From NCBI GenBank assembly GCA_013339895.1, contig JABACO010000016.1, positions 7,959,009 to 8,023,008 of the forward strand: 64,000 nt of DNA, given 5' to 3'. Below the pieces are notes generated by a model. The model was given only the letters and a program-made list of their open reading frames with translations. It was not told the DNA's origin and searched no databases. Positions 1 to 12,215 of this stretch are shown in pieces. This DNA comes from Ephydatia muelleri. Its lineage: Eukaryota; Porifera; Demospongiae; Spongillida; Spongillidae. How positions within the stretch are numbered: position 1 is the stretch's first letter; each line of letters begins with the position of its first letter. Position numbers and translations under genes: made by a program.

Positions 1-233
1 AAGGAAGCATGCTGCCAACGATGCTAAGTGCCAGGAGTTGGGATGGTCATACATTCTACTTGCCGTCGAGACATATGGCAATTGGAGGAAGAGGCTCAGA
101 GTGTGTTCTCCTGCCTAGCCTCTCTGCTTGCAATCAGCCAGGCCAGCCTCAAATCCAAAAATGATTGCAGAAATCTATGGCCATATCAATTTATCCTTAG
201 TGAGATCAGTGGCTAAGGCCATTTTAGGTAGGG
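1..233 (+). pseudogene. Non-LTR retrotransposon 3' coding relic
   Basis: This is a decayed copy of the C-terminal end of the retrotransposon family found at 46.8-52.8 kb. The bases from the window start match the block at about 47843-48070 (the stretch coding for KHAANDPKC..LGW and VETYGNW there), but with several indels, so no single frame survives. Only the last domain, just after the endonuclease, is present, as expected of a 5'-truncated insertion. The element probably continues upstream, outside the window. The AT-rich stretch after about 233 has no coding similarity that I can see and may be its 3' untranslated tail. Confidence 0.7.
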
Positions 234-454
234 AATTAGTGCATAGTTGCAGTTGAACTGTTGGTTTGAATTTGTGTATATTTTAGTGCTTAGTGATATC
301 GATATGTGGTGTATGCAGTTTGTAATTGTCATTATGAATATTTTATTATTGTGAATGATAATAATACAAATACAATTACATGAAAGAATATAACATCACT
401 ACTTTTTAAAAACTATCCACAGTTCCAAACATAAATGCATAAACTACACTAAAT

Positions 455-905
455 CAATAGGTTGGGGCAGGCTTCTTGCCAAAATGGCGCTTGCCACAGA
501 CCATGCATATGAGGCTCAGTCTGCCATAAAGATCTGAAGTGACCTTACTTTTAGGCAGAGAAACACAGACTACAAGTCCATGCAGAGGCCAAACAGGAGG
601 ATGTGATGTTTGCTTCTCTGCCCTAGTTGCCATATGTCTCAACAGCCAGGGGAACACACACCCTGCCCAGTTCCTGGCAATTAGGGCCTTTGGAAACATG
701 TTTGTGAGACTTGGCAACAGCTGATGCAGTACCTGCATCATTCAGAAAAGCAGCCTGGGTGGGTGGTGAGGTAACAGTTATATCACAAGCAGCTGGCCTT
801 CCTCTCTCCCAATCAGCCACCAGAACATCTGCTGGGTGAGATTACCTTAAGCTCAGGTGTCAATTGACTACCAGCCTCCACCTTAACTTCCAGACAAGAA
901 CTGTG
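455..905 (-). pseudogene. Non-LTR retrotransposon 3' coding relic (minus)
   Basis: This is a second decayed tail of the same non-LTR family, in inverse orientation to the relic at 1-233. Read on the minus strand it gives WERGRPAACDITVTSP, then CQELGRVCVPLAVETYGN, then KSKVTSDLYGRLS after a frame change near 640. These match the intact C-terminal region at 51503-52390. The PAD...D..VTSP stretch belongs to the restriction-like endonuclease of these elements. At least one frameshift and a stop make it non-functional. Confidence 0.75.
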
Positions 906-1754
906 TAATTTTTCACATTTGTGTGCTGCAAAACAGAATAGAAGAGAAGATTCAATGATTTTAAACATAATTATATTATTTAAACTGATGTACAGATGAT
1001 ATCATCAGCATATAGCACCATACCTACATACAGGAAGAAGCAGATTAATATGCAAGGTCAACCCCCCATGGACAGACAAATTAAAGTATTTCAAAACTAG
1101 TCTGGGTACCCATCATCAGTCAGGTACCCAGACTAAGTCTACACCTGGCATCATTCTTCTGAAACAATATCACATGCTCATGTTTACAACAAGAAATTGT
1201 ATATGACACATTCACTTCACCCCAGGAATGCAATATTGCGTTCTGTAGTTTTGATTGGTGGAGTGTCGGGTACTGCAAAGTGTCAGCCACAGTTACGTTT
1301 CTCGTTCCCTGTGTTGGCACTCTTCTCCTGTGCTAGTTTATTATATAGCAGTACATGTCCAAGGGTGTGGCAAAGGAACGTGGGCGTCTTTTAGTATGTT
1401 CCAATCACGTACTAGCAGTCATCGCAAATTAAAACGGAGGCCTATGAAGAGGAAGTCGCGTGGTGGGGGGAAATGCAGATCATATAATCGCGGGAGACGG
1501 AAGCGTGGATGCTGCTCATAGTAAGAGCTTTGTGTACATCGGACATACTTACCTCTATTCACGTTCGGAGGAACTACTCCAGGTGTAGCGTCCCGCGATG
1601 TCCATTTTCTCTATTTATGACTCAGTTATTTCGAAATTTCTCTCGTTTAACCCTGAAAAAAAAATAAAAAAAATAAAAAAATACAATAAAATAAAAATAT
1701 ATACGCAATGTAATCTTTTTTCGTTTTGGCACGAATTACATGCCATAACGAATT
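906..1754. other. Non-coding stretch with a small foldback
   Basis: I see no supported gene here. The one clear structure is a perfect inverted repeat with 13-nt arms at 1098-1110 and 1123-1135 (TAGTCTGGGTACC and its complement) around a 12-nt loop. The arm resembles the ends of the foldbacks at 2628-2685, 13655-13746 and 54832-55022. An A-rich run lies at 1650-1700. Confidence 0.6.
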
Positions 1755-2085
1755 ACATGCCATAGTTATGGCACTCCGTTGCGGACAAAAGTATATCAAA
1801 CCAAAAAGGTGTATCAAAACAAACTGTGGGTTTGTTTCTCCAGATATCGGATGTCAAATGACCGCAACAAAAAAAAGGACGTATCAAATGTTTCCAAATA
1901 TGGTCATGCGGGTAAAATAACCAGGTCAAAAAAAAAAAGTGGTATCAAAAGTTGTATAATGTTTTAGCCTTCCCGAACCGGTTCCACGCCAAGTAATCCG
2001 CATCGGCGAATTGGAAACGTAGTCATCGGAACCCGACGGCATTAATTAGTTGTTGACCGTATCGTGCCCAGACCACGGCAGAATC
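1755..2085 (+). repeat. Dispersed repeat, copy 1 (inverse copy near 29.3 kb)
   Basis: About 330 bp here is repeated in reverse orientation at about 29265-29605, with only scattered differences and length changes in A/T runs. Shared landmarks are TCCGTTGCGGACAAAAGTAT, CAATTCGCCGATGCGG and the CGTGCCCAGACCACGG stretch (each on one strand). Short reading frames inside both copies are identical because the DNA is repeated, not because they are conserved genes. I could not identify clear terminal inverted repeats or a target duplication, so the class of element is unknown. Confidence 0.75.
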
Positions 2086-2408
2086 GATCTCGATCGTCAC
2101 AGCGCAGCCGATGCTAATACGGCCAATCGTACAATTGACAGTTTCATGTCAATACCATGCGTCAGACGTTCGACCCTGCTAGGATTGCCATTCAAACCCT
2201 GTCGAAGAAATACGCGCACGTGCGGCAGTGATATAGGGATAGGGCCTACTCTCCACTTCATGTATATTTTTGTGCCATTTGTAAGTTGTTGAGCTCATCT
2301 GATCTGACGCTCATCCATCTGAATGTGAGAGAATGTGCTAGAAATTCAGGCAGGTAGACCTGCCTGGTTGAACGTACTGTAACATACAACTTATACATCA
2401 GTGTAGCA

Positions 2409-2456
2409 ACCCCCCCCCCCCCCCCCCCCCCCCCCGTGCATGCATGCATGCATGCA
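2409..2456. repeat. Poly-C run followed by (TGCA)n
   Basis: An uninterrupted run of about 27 C (2409-2435) is followed by GTGCATGCATGCATGCATGCA. This is a simple-sequence tract. The run could form a G-quadruplex or i-motif, and its length is likely variable. Confidence 0.85.
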
Positions 2457-2627
2457 GCCCAGCATGTTATTTGTGCCCTGCTGGGGAGTGTACATGCAAG
2501 CATGGTGTAACTCGCCAAAACAAGCCACACGGGACGCCCTTGTGTTATAAGATGGAGAACGGCTGTATAGCACAACACTTTTATTGGAAGCTGGATTGTC
2601 AGCAGGTGCAGCAGCCCTGAGTTATGC

Positions 2628-2685
2628 TAGTCTGGGGAACCTACAAGGAGTAGGCTGATAGGCTGCTTGTAGGGTCCCCAGACTA
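2628..2685. repeat. Foldback with 20-nt arms
   Basis: The arms at 2628-2647 and 2666-2685 are inverted copies with one mismatch, separated by 18 nt. The outer ends read TAGTCTGGGG, close to the ends of the foldbacks at 1098 and 54832. It is probably a miniature member of the same family. Confidence 0.65.
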
Positions 2686-3234
2686 CAGTCACGTAGAGCA
2701 GAGAAAGCATGCATGTGACCAATACCTGCTCCATTCAGCAGAGCAAAGGCTGCATGTGGCCTCTAAGACCTTCAAAGCAAGCTGAACCTGTGCCTTAATG
2801 CCATGCATGACTTCTCTGACTTAGTGGTGTGTGATTATGACAATAAAGAATATCAAGTTGCTATTTTTGATGTACAGTCACTTATAGTTAATTACCCCAA
2901 TCATGCCAGGAAAGACGAAAGCCTCATGTTTCTTTGTTGGGGGCCGGGCATCCTCTGTTGCTAACAAAGCTTGAGCTGTTTTTGCCCCTCAGCCGGGGTA
3001 CCTTCCGTTTTTCAAGTGAATTCCACATAGCAATTATTAATAAGCTAAGGGGTGCCATGGTATGAGGTTTCATGTGCTCACTTTGCCCTAACGTTGATTT
3101 TGACCCCCTAGTTTGGCTACCTTGCTCTCAGTTGGTTGTTATGCTTTTGTGTTTGCAGAATTGTAGGCAATCTCATTTGCCAGTCAGCATTGAAATGGGG
3201 AGTGGGCTCATTCACAAATGCAGCCACTCCCACC

Positions 3235-3415
3235 TGCTTGTCTACATTTTCTGTGCCATGGTCTGTCCTGATCCGCGATGGAATAGAAAATGCTCTGCAA
3301 GCCGGCCAGGAATAATGGGGCAGGCACCCCAAGGCCAGATTCAGCATGATTAATAAACACATGCTCTGTAAGCCTATACGTAAATATGTAATCATTCTTG
3401 AATATCCTACAAGCA
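3235..3415 (-). pseudogene. Integrase-core gene relic
   Basis: The minus strand encodes GYSRMITYLRI, then after a frame change [20 protein letters not shown]. This is the same segment as the start of the last exon of the intact integrase-core gene at 4711-10389 ([10 protein letters not shown]...[20 protein letters not shown]). Only about 55 codons are left, in two frames, and the sequence after GTENV no longer matches. It is a truncated paralogue or a partial duplication, 1.3 kb downstream of the intact gene. Confidence 0.7.
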
Positions 3416-4538
3416 TCAAAGTAAATACAAAAACAAAATGAAAGTGTCAACATCTGATGAGTCAGTGTTAGTTTGCAACCTGCACCTACATAGTCGATAA
3501 TGATTAATACAAGTATAATTATATAGTTAAGTTGATCTGTACTAAGGGTATATTTTGACTAGTTGCAAGCTATATGCATGCTATTGCTTTTTACATGTTG
3601 TATAAGTTTTAACTTGCATGGTATTATGCCATGCCCACTTACTCTCATATAATGATTGATCTAATAAATGAGTCCCACATGAAATTGATGGAACCATTCC
3701 TTGCAAACGTCACATTCAACCATGTTACCATCCTCTATGCTCTGACATGTGAGTATAAACTAGCTCATAAGCCTATTTCAATTTTCCAGTCAAATTTCTG
3801 TCATGATAATAAAGGGCATTTGATTATTGTATACGGAGCACTGATGCTTTTCAGTACAGTGCGTACTGTACTGGTATATAGATTAGTTGTGTGGTATGAC
3901 ATGGTAATAATTCTTCAGTGCATACAGTAGAGTCAGTGCTCATTTAAAATCATACATGTGATAGGAGAAAATTGCATAAGTCAAAATGCGCCGCGTGTAT
4001 ACATGTGTTGCTATTCCAACTAATACTGACTGCTTCTCTTCCACCTCTGCAACGCTGTCTGCGTCTTATGTACAGGTACAACGCCTTTCTAGTAGCCTGC
4101 ACTTTGACAGGAACAGTGCAGAAGCTTCCTTTCTTCTGGGTTTCCCAGGTTCACGATTGAACCACTACTACCCACACTAACGTTCAACACAAACCCTTCC
4201 TCATAATATTATATAAAGCTATCACTATTATTATTATCAGAAATCATATATTGCACACCTCCATTGTGTGATCCCGGGCAGAAGTGGCTTCGAATTCCCA
4301 AGAAGTGTCCGCACGCGCGAGCTTTCTTGGTCACTGGTTTCAAGGCTGGCACTTTGCTACCCCGCGTACGCGTGGGTTTCTAAGTACGCAATACTAAGGC
4401 TCGGTATCGATTTTTGCACATTAATCTCCTTGCACCTTATTAAAATTTTATTTGTATATCAATACCCTGGTTAAGTACAATACCGCTTTAACGTAAAAAA
4501 GGCAACGATCTATTCACAGGACTCAGGCATTTCTGAGG

Positions 4539-4540
<2 letters not shown>

Positions 4541-4604
<64 letters not shown>
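4541..4604. repeat. (CT)n microsatellite
   Basis: About 31 uninterrupted CT dinucleotides, lying in the 3' flank of the minus-strand integrase-core gene. Confidence 0.95.
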
Positions 4605-4607
<3 letters not shown>

Positions 4608-4710
4608 CACTCATACACCCACACTTCACTCAAGTATACAACTTGCACACTAGTTTTGAAAAGAATATATACAATGCAGTCCAAAGATTTTCAAGTCTGC
4701 ACAACAATAT

Positions 4711-7700
4711 CTACACATGTACATGCTGAAGCAGAAAGTCTACTGTTGACAAATAATGAGTAATACCAAAATTGTTGTCTTCACTTCCAGCATCAATGGT
4801 TGCTGCCAATAGGTGTTGCATTTCAGCAGTGAGTGGGACATGCGGTGCACTGAGTACAATTTCATCAATACTGTCCTCACATGACGTTGGAGCTTCTTCA
4901 TCAATTCCAAAGGTATCGTCAGGTATGCTTTGCTCGGGTATGTTGACAGGCAGACTAGAGATGTACTGATAGTGCTCATCATTCATCATTCCCTCATAAA
5001 ACAGCTGGTATGGAGACAAATTGTGTTCAGATCGCATAGGGTGATGATTATACTGCATACTAAACTCTGCAAGGCTCTTGTTTATTCGGCCAAGGTACAC
5101 ATAGTGTAGTGAAAACAAATGGATATCATTTGTAGGGTCCAAGAAGCCTTCATCCTCAAGGTAATAGAACAGTGTGATAAATTGGTGAACTGCAACACGC
5201 CTTACATCTCTCCACAGGCGTTCAATTCGGGTGTTGTGCACAGAGCTACCAGTTATGACACTTCTTCGATTTAACCCTCGTGTTTCAAGCATCCACCTGG
5301 CTACTTCAACGTTTTCAGTTCCATGATCTGTCCTGATGCGTGACGGAATAGAGTATGCTCTGCAAGCATTCAAAAACAAATTGAGAACTGTGTGCGCTTG
5401 ATTGTTATCTGAGCACTGCAGGTATGTTATCATTCTGGTATAACCATCAATTCCTATAGGTAGATGAAATTCAATTACTGAGTGCCAGGCATATGTTTAG
5501 AGTGTCCTGAGAAGAGGCATGCAAACAAGGGGCGAGGTATATACTGTTGATTGAGGAATTTATACAGCATTGCATGCTAAGCTACACACAGCCATGTTAT
5601 GTAATCTCCTTGTATTATTGTTTAACCAGTTATATTGTGTCATTTATAATTGCATTTACAAACATATGATAACCTAAAGCACTAATTTTGTGTTGCCATT
5701 GTTACAACTGTTCCTGTCCATCCAATACATATGATGTCAAGAAATTGTCCATGGACTTCTGATCAACTAAGATTTATTTTACATAGACACTTTAATATGT
5801 ACACAAACATTTGGGCTAATTTATATTAAATAGTTTGTTAGCATGCTTAGCCTTAACAATAGAACACATTTCATGATATTATACATGGCAACAAAATTGT
5901 TGAAACCTTGAAGACCAATAATGGTAGAAATGGCGCCCATGATATCTTTAACTGCTCCATGAGCCAGAAAGTGACAAAAATAATGGCATCAATTAACTGA
6001 AATGTGTACATCACTGCATGTGCTACAAATTATATCAAATCGTGGCAATTCAAGTAGTTGATTACAGCCTCAATATAATAAATAAAAAACTCTTATTGCA
6101 TACGCATCTACAAGATACTTTATTTTGCCTTAGGGAATCAAAATTTCTAATGTAATGGTCTAATTTTGTTTCTTCTAAATTCTAAACTTATACATAAAGT
6201 GCATGCAGGCAAAATGTGTAGCCCATGTGGTTAACTAGTAAATATCAAGAGTAAACAATGTTCTTACATAATAGCATCTGGAATATCAGTACACATAGAT
6301 TCCAGTTTCAAAGTGTAAGTAATAGGTTTGTCAACTATTGAGATTAAGCTGACATAACTAAGACACTAGCTACAAGTTATTGATAACCATGATATACTAC
6401 ATGTGCATCCACAATAACAATTATCACTATGATATATGGTCAACACCTTCACATATCACTACAGCGTGTCTGTACTAAGAGCTTCCAAGATGTTTTTTTT
6501 GGCATTTCATTTTTCACCTTTATTTCCCCAACCATGCGATTCAATTTCCACATATGATTGAGCCATCTTTAGTTGGAGGAATTAACGAAGAATGGTAAAG
6601 TGTATCAGGTTTGGCAAGGTTTCAAACAAGTTCAGGTTCTATTGTCCTGAATATCACTCCAGGGATAAAGGGTTCTTTCTAATTATGAGGGGCCAGGGAT
6701 ACTAAATTATAAGCAAAGTTAATTGATCTAGGTTGTTTTAGTTACAAACCCAAAATTATTACACGTAGCCAGTCTTAAATTATAGGGATTTCTTTAGCCT
6801 TAATTACATGTACTTGGTTAATGGTGCTAGTTCTGTATGGGGTATACCCCGTATATAAGGGTATACCCCGTGAAATTTTAATTTTAATTTTAGGTCCAGG
6901 ACATTGCAAATATTCAACAAACATTACAATAATGTAAAGGGACGGTTGAATAGTAAGGGTACACGATACCATAGTATAACTACTTTCCTACAACATGCAA
7001 TGCTGCGAACAGTTGAGCCAATTAACTTTATCGGTAAAAAATTATATTCATCTGTTTAGCAGTTTTTATTACCATAACTTCTTCACCCCATTCAAGAAAA
7101 AAAAGGCTCATGTTGCAACGAGTGCATATCTGCAACAGCGAGTGCGCCGCGTGTGTTTTAGAAAGAAATGAGTATTCCAACATGAATTTGAAAACTGTAC
7201 ATAGCAGCGTATACACAGTTACAGAGATGCGCTTGTTTAAACAACTTTAAAGCCTTTTCCTTTTGGTGGGGGCAGAGTACAATAGTAGCGCTCATATTCT
7301 GAATTAAAACAAAGTATGCATTTATGACACACATGACTTATTTTTCGTTTCATCGTAATAAGTCATTTACATGAAGCACGACTTGTTTTATGAACAAGAA
7401 ATGATTCTACTGATACTTAATGTGTCAACTAATGCACATTGCATCAGAAAGTAATGGACTGACAGTTTAAATAAGTTCAATATAGCAAAGCACAGGTGCA
7501 GCCATTTTGTTGTTGATCGAATAATAGAACTGGATGCAAGTAGCTACAATAACTGTCAAAGCCACAAAACAACTAAGTATACTAACAGCAAGCTGAGTAC
7601 CTACATGAAAGGGTTTTAATTTACCATCGCTGCTGTGTACAACTATTTATCACCATTAAATAGTGTAATGTATGTGTGTGAGACCAATATATAAATCTTT

Positions 7701-10389
7701 GCTCTAACTTGATTTGGCAGTGTGTGGTTAACATTGAAATGAAGACCATGCAAAGATCTTTTTAAAAACATGTATGTTTAAGGCAGTGCAGTATTTTAAT
7801 GCAAAAGAATTAAAAGCTGAAATTATGCGTAAAAGTACATAACCCTAAGCTTCGCATTCGCTGAGTAAGGGTAAAATCAGGTTTGTAGGTTTCATGCCCT
7901 TCATTGTATACCCATAATTTCAGGGTATACCCTGAAACGGAAAAGATTAATGTTGATGCCAAAGTGCTGAAGATTTACATGTATACCACAGGGACCTCTC
8001 ATTTAGAGAATATATTGAGGCATTTTAACCTTTAGTCCAATTACATGTGAATTTGCTAACTGCAAGGCATTAAAGATAAAGCAGGATTGATCATCTACCT
8101 TCGAGCATTTCCTGAATTCTTTATAGGAGTTAAATAACTTAAAGTGAGTTTGTTAGTTTATCCATAAATATATAACTACTGCTTGTCTAATACAATTAAT
8201 GTTATAATGATTTAAGCAAAAAGGTTAAAATGAAACGACTAAAAAGATTATTGTTGGTACCTGCAACTATCAATGAACTTTTATAATTTTTAAATTAAAA
8301 TTTACAAATAATTATATCTCTGTTGCAACTTTTGTACCAAAGTGTGCATATTTAAGTTCCTTTCGTTAAGTTGTTTTAATATTGCTTACACAGGTTTCCT
8401 TGCAATTTTGAAATCAACACCCAGATATCCAAGATTCAAACATAATCATAACTACCATCATTATAATAGATTTAGAGGCTACTGCAAAATTGAATACCTC
8501 TGTTATCCAATAACTTTGATTGTTAAGGTTTTTTGACTCCGTCTTGAATAATTTTGATTGAAAATTTCCCATACATTCCTTATTACTAAATCCAAAAATA
8601 TATATGTTCGTTAAAGTACATCATCTGAAGACTTAAATACTTAAAAAGTAAAGTTAATTCATGGTTGGTATCAACAATAGTTGTGGAAGCTCTAGGAGTG
8701 AAACACTAATTCACCATGTGAGAATATTGTTAAGTATTACATGTACTTTGTTTTTGTGTTTCGAATGATTACAAAATCATGCATGCAATTGTGCTGGGGA
8801 CAAACATTAGGTCACTTCACCACTACATGTTTTATGCTGATGTAAATGTAAAGGACAGTGCACGTCCTGGGTGCAAAACACAAGAAGTATTGTGAAAACG
8901 TAGCGTAAATATAGGACATGCATGTAATTGTATTAAAAAATAATATATGACACCTTCCATGAGAATTTTGGACTTGTGGATTTATAATATTATGGGAGGT
9001 GCATTGGCATGAAAATTGTATTTAAGAATTAATAAGTACCAGACGCATAAAGTACAAAGCAAATCTCATTACATCTCATGAAAACATACCTCCATGAATA
9101 ATCAGTTTCCACCGAACAAGTTTATGATGACCATCCAGATGCCTAGATGTAGGATTATATAATATCCAAATATGCACTGGACAAAGTGGAGCAAAATGCT
9201 AAAAAGGGTTTTAATGGAATGCATGAGTATAAAAATCTGTTGCACAAAAAGTTTGTATTGGTTGTTAGTTGCACTTCATTAGAAGATCTTATCACACCTA
9301 ACACATGCGACAAAATAGCATGTTATAAAATAGTAAAACTTGATATATACATGTACAGCTAAGTCTAATTGATGTAAAACTAACTGGCAACAATCTTTTA
9401 TTATTGCAGCATCACTCTGGGTGTTCTAAATTAGCCAACAGCTTTGTATTGTGCAATACAAATGAAATTTAAGAGTGCAGCTACATGTCTATATGGATGC
9501 AAATATTGAGATTGAGTTTATTCAAGTCTAAGCTTGTGGTTGAAATCTTTAAATACTACACTGGTGTAAATTTAAACAATTGCCATGTGATTGATTTACC
9601 ACAATGCATTAGGACCTGGTACATGATAAGCTCTGCGATATGTAACAGTAAGGCTTCGTAACATTCTCCCCAGTGGATCAATGCGGCGAAGAGATTGTAG
9701 AACTCTTGTTCTTTGAACATATATTTGTCTTGTACGCAATGCTCCAATAACCATTTGCACACCAATATCAGGAGTAACCTAACAAAAGAATTATAATATG
9801 AAAACTTTATTGCAGATCAAAACATGTGTACCTGTAAAATTTCTGAAATAAGATGGTCAAGCTGGTCATCCGTCAGTTCACTAAATAACCTTCCACGAGG
9901 CAAATCATATTGCTGACGATACCTTCTCAATGTCCGTGACGATACATTAAAAATCCGAGCCATGGACTCATATGAGTAGCCCAACTCCATCATTTCTTCA
10001 ATCTGGCTTGCTGGAATCAAATAAGGTGGTCTTCCAAATCTGGGTTGTGAATATTCCTCTAGTACAGGCTGCTGATCTCTTAACAACAACACTCTTTCCT
10101 CAAAATGGTCAAAGAACGTTCTCATTTGAGAAACTAATCCATGCGCTTCTTGAACTTCGATTTCGCCAGCAACGTCTTGCAATTGCTCAGCGGATGTGGG
10201 TCCAGTCAAAAAAGAATGAAAAAGACGAAAATAATTTTCCAGCGTGGTCAAGAGAGAATCCGCAAGTCGCAAGTCATCAGTGTTCCAATTTAGCTGAAGC
10301 ACCTCTAAGAAACCAGCAATGTTCTCTGTACATTCTGCCAAGGAAGAAATTCCACGTTCGGATTGCATTCCTTCAAAGCGCGCTTTCAT
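4711..10389 (-). CDS. Integrase-core (DDE) protein with N-terminal HTH, four exons
   Basis: By-eye exons on the minus strand are 10389-9832, 9778-9600, 9142-9090 and 5453-4711. Each is bounded by GT...AG, and the phases agree (0, 2, 1). Together they give 1533 nt, 510 residues plus stop, without an internal stop. Exon 1 ends in a helix-turn-helix resembling Tc/resolvase-type DNA-binding domains ([20 protein letters not shown]). Exons 3-4 carry an integrase-like RNase H fold with the expected acidic triad: [18 protein letters not shown] and NTRIERLW. The architecture matches a widespread animal family annotated as integrase core domain proteins (Pfam rva_4 type, name from memory), common in fishes and cnidarians. 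Introns 1 and 2 are 53 and 457 nt; intron 3 is 3636 nt and holds no recognisable gene. Start: the first ATG of exon 1. Either a transposase or a domesticated copy; no flanking terminal repeats were found. A relic paralogue lies at 3.2-3.4 kb. Confidence 0.8.
5454..9089 (-). other. Long intron 3 of the integrase-core gene
   Basis: This is 3.6 kb of AT-rich sequence between exon 3 (donor GTATGT at 9089) and exon 4 (acceptor CTATAG at 5454). I see no coding similarity on either strand. Short local palindromes occur at about 6837-6870 (GGGGTATACCCC repeats) and at 7919-7935. Confidence 0.6.
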
Positions 10390-11392
10390 TAGAAAAATGG
10401 ATACATGTAATTTTCAAGTTAGCCTATATTGCGATAGCATTATTAATGACGTATACCGTACACAATGTACACGTACACGGTTACACCTACAAAATTACAA
10501 ACGAAGGCGCTCGAAGCACTCTCGAATCGGCACCTAAACAATGCATGATCCGACCTCAAGGTCCAGCTCTGTCATATGTATGCATGGCCTTATAAAAATC
10601 GGAGATGCGACACAATCCTATCAGGGTCGCTTACAGGTCAGCAGGACCTGGACTAGTAAGCTTAATTTGTGACGGAGTTCTGTACGACCCTGCTAATAAT
10701 ATATGCTTGAGATTAAGCATGGCCTTTGTCTTTTCAAACATCTGGAGGAATGGGCATAATGCTTTGCCACCTTGCTGCGTCCCTTCTTTGCTCTTCCATA
10801 ATGTGCATGGTGACACTGTCCATTATAATTACCTTACCATGGACATAGCTGCTGCTGAAGCCAGCCTCCCTGTCAGCTGAATAACCAACTACTGCGTTGG
10901 TATGCTTCTGTTGATTTTTATGACACTCATTTGTGTATCAGATCATGCATGAATTACCCTCAAAAATAATTATAAGGTATATAGATACTGCATGGTGCAA
11001 TACCTTGAAGAAAGAGGGAGGTTTTTTTCTGGCAGCTGGTGTCATTGCATCTGAATCTCACATTTCATCACATCAATCCAGGTTCTTTGGTAATTGTGCC
11101 CCACAGAACACCATTGGGCATGTCACAGAAGCCACATCTGTTCAGCATGACGCCAGAGTGCTCCCGTTTCTTGAAGGCATTTTATGCATTAAGTACTAAC
11201 ACTTCGTCACATTCCCTCTTATGCTTTGCCTGCATTCGCTTGTCTTTTTGGAGGCATGGATCAAGTTCTTATTGCTGCCTAAATGTTGTCTACCATAAGC
11301 CTATTGACCTCTTTGGTTCAATTTTTGTTTTGTGATGTAACCCCAAACTGGCCTCTTCCACCAAAATAACTTGCGAGTTACGAGTGGTCCCT
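10390..11392. other. Upstream flank of the integrase gene; no recognised gene
   Basis: Several 60-90 codon open frames occur on both strands here, but none resembles a known family and none joins to a neighbour by plausible splice sites. The promoter of the minus-strand integrase-core gene presumably lies in the first few hundred bases. I saw no TATA box that I would call with confidence. Confidence 0.45.
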
Positions 11393-11560
11393 CGCGAGTA
11401 CCCACACGCACGCACGCAAAGTATCCACACGCACGCAAAGCACACGCGAGTATCCACACGCACGCACGCAAAGCACACGCGATTATCCACACGCACGCAC
11501 GCAAAGCACACGCGAGTATCCACACGCACGCACGCAAAGCACACGCGAGTACCCACACGT
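11393..11560. repeat. 33-bp minisatellite (ACGCACGCACGCAAAGCAC type)
   Basis: About five tandem units of about 33 bp. Each contains CACACGCACGCACGCAAAG followed by CACACGCGAGTATC, with one shortened unit. Because the unit length is divisible by three, all frames stay open on both strands, producing long but spurious reading frames. Confidence 0.9.
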
Positions 11561-11729
11561 TCTGCACTCGCAAATTACATACATGTGATACGCGTACGCG
11601 AGTACCTAAAGATGCTGCTGTTTGTTTTTATTTTATAAACAACCAACCTGCCTGGCACCCACAGTGAATTATCAACTTGAAACGATCTAATACCTGCACT
11701 AAGCGCGCGAGCGATCGACCGGCCGGCTA

Positions 11730-12102
11730 CAGTGGCGTAGCCAGGAATTGTACGGGGGGGTTTCCAACAGGACGGGTGGGTGCGGGAGGGGGCGTAGCCC
11801 CCTCCTAGTCCAGCTAGGGGGTATGGGGGAGCGCTGTAAGCTCCCCCATCGGGGTCTGGGGCTCCGCCCCAGAAGCTGTATCATATGAAGTCATGAAATC
11901 CTTTGATTTGTCACGCAGGAGTGTTAATTAAATTATTATTATTATTAATATGCATGCCGGCAGAAGTAACATATCGTGGCAATTTATTGCTATATCTATT
12001 TTGTGTATAGTAGCAATCAAGAAGCACCGACAATGATGCATAGCGCGTGCAATGTACGGTACGGAACGACGGATATTAGAAATATATATATACCGTATAT
12101 AA

Positions 12103-12173
<71 letters not shown>

Positions 12174-12210
12174 TCCGGGCAACGTGGAAACAATGCTGGC
12201 TACGCCACTG
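11730..12210. mobile_element. Non-autonomous DNA transposon with CAGTGGCGTAGCCAG ends
   Basis: The element starts with CAGTGGCGTAGCCAG at 11730 and ends with the exact complement CTGGCTACGCCACTG at 12210, a 15-bp terminal inverted repeat. Both sides are flanked by GGCTA (11725-11729 and 12211-12215), a probable 5-bp target duplication. It has no coding capacity. Inside are GC-rich hairpins (11785-11875) and a run of 69 G at 12103-12171. Similar CAGTGGCGTAGCC termini are common in marine invertebrate genomes, often assigned to hAT-like miniature elements. The 5-bp duplication would be short for hAT (usually 8), so the superfamily is left open. Confidence 0.75.
12103..12171 (+). repeat. Uninterrupted run of 69 G
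   Basis: A homopolymer of 69 G (C on the other strand), preceded by ATATATATATACCGTATATAA. Such a run is expected to form G-quadruplexes and to vary in length. Its exact length in an assembly should be treated with caution. Confidence 0.95.
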
Positions 12211-12215
12211 GGCTA

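Noticed and set aside
3454-3475. CTGATGAGTC word, as in hammerhead ribozymes
   Set aside because: No GAAAC box or pairing stems at a suitable distance.
10605-11335. Overlapping frames of 60-98 codons
   Set aside because: No motif, no splice-compatible neighbours, and similar lengths in several frames.
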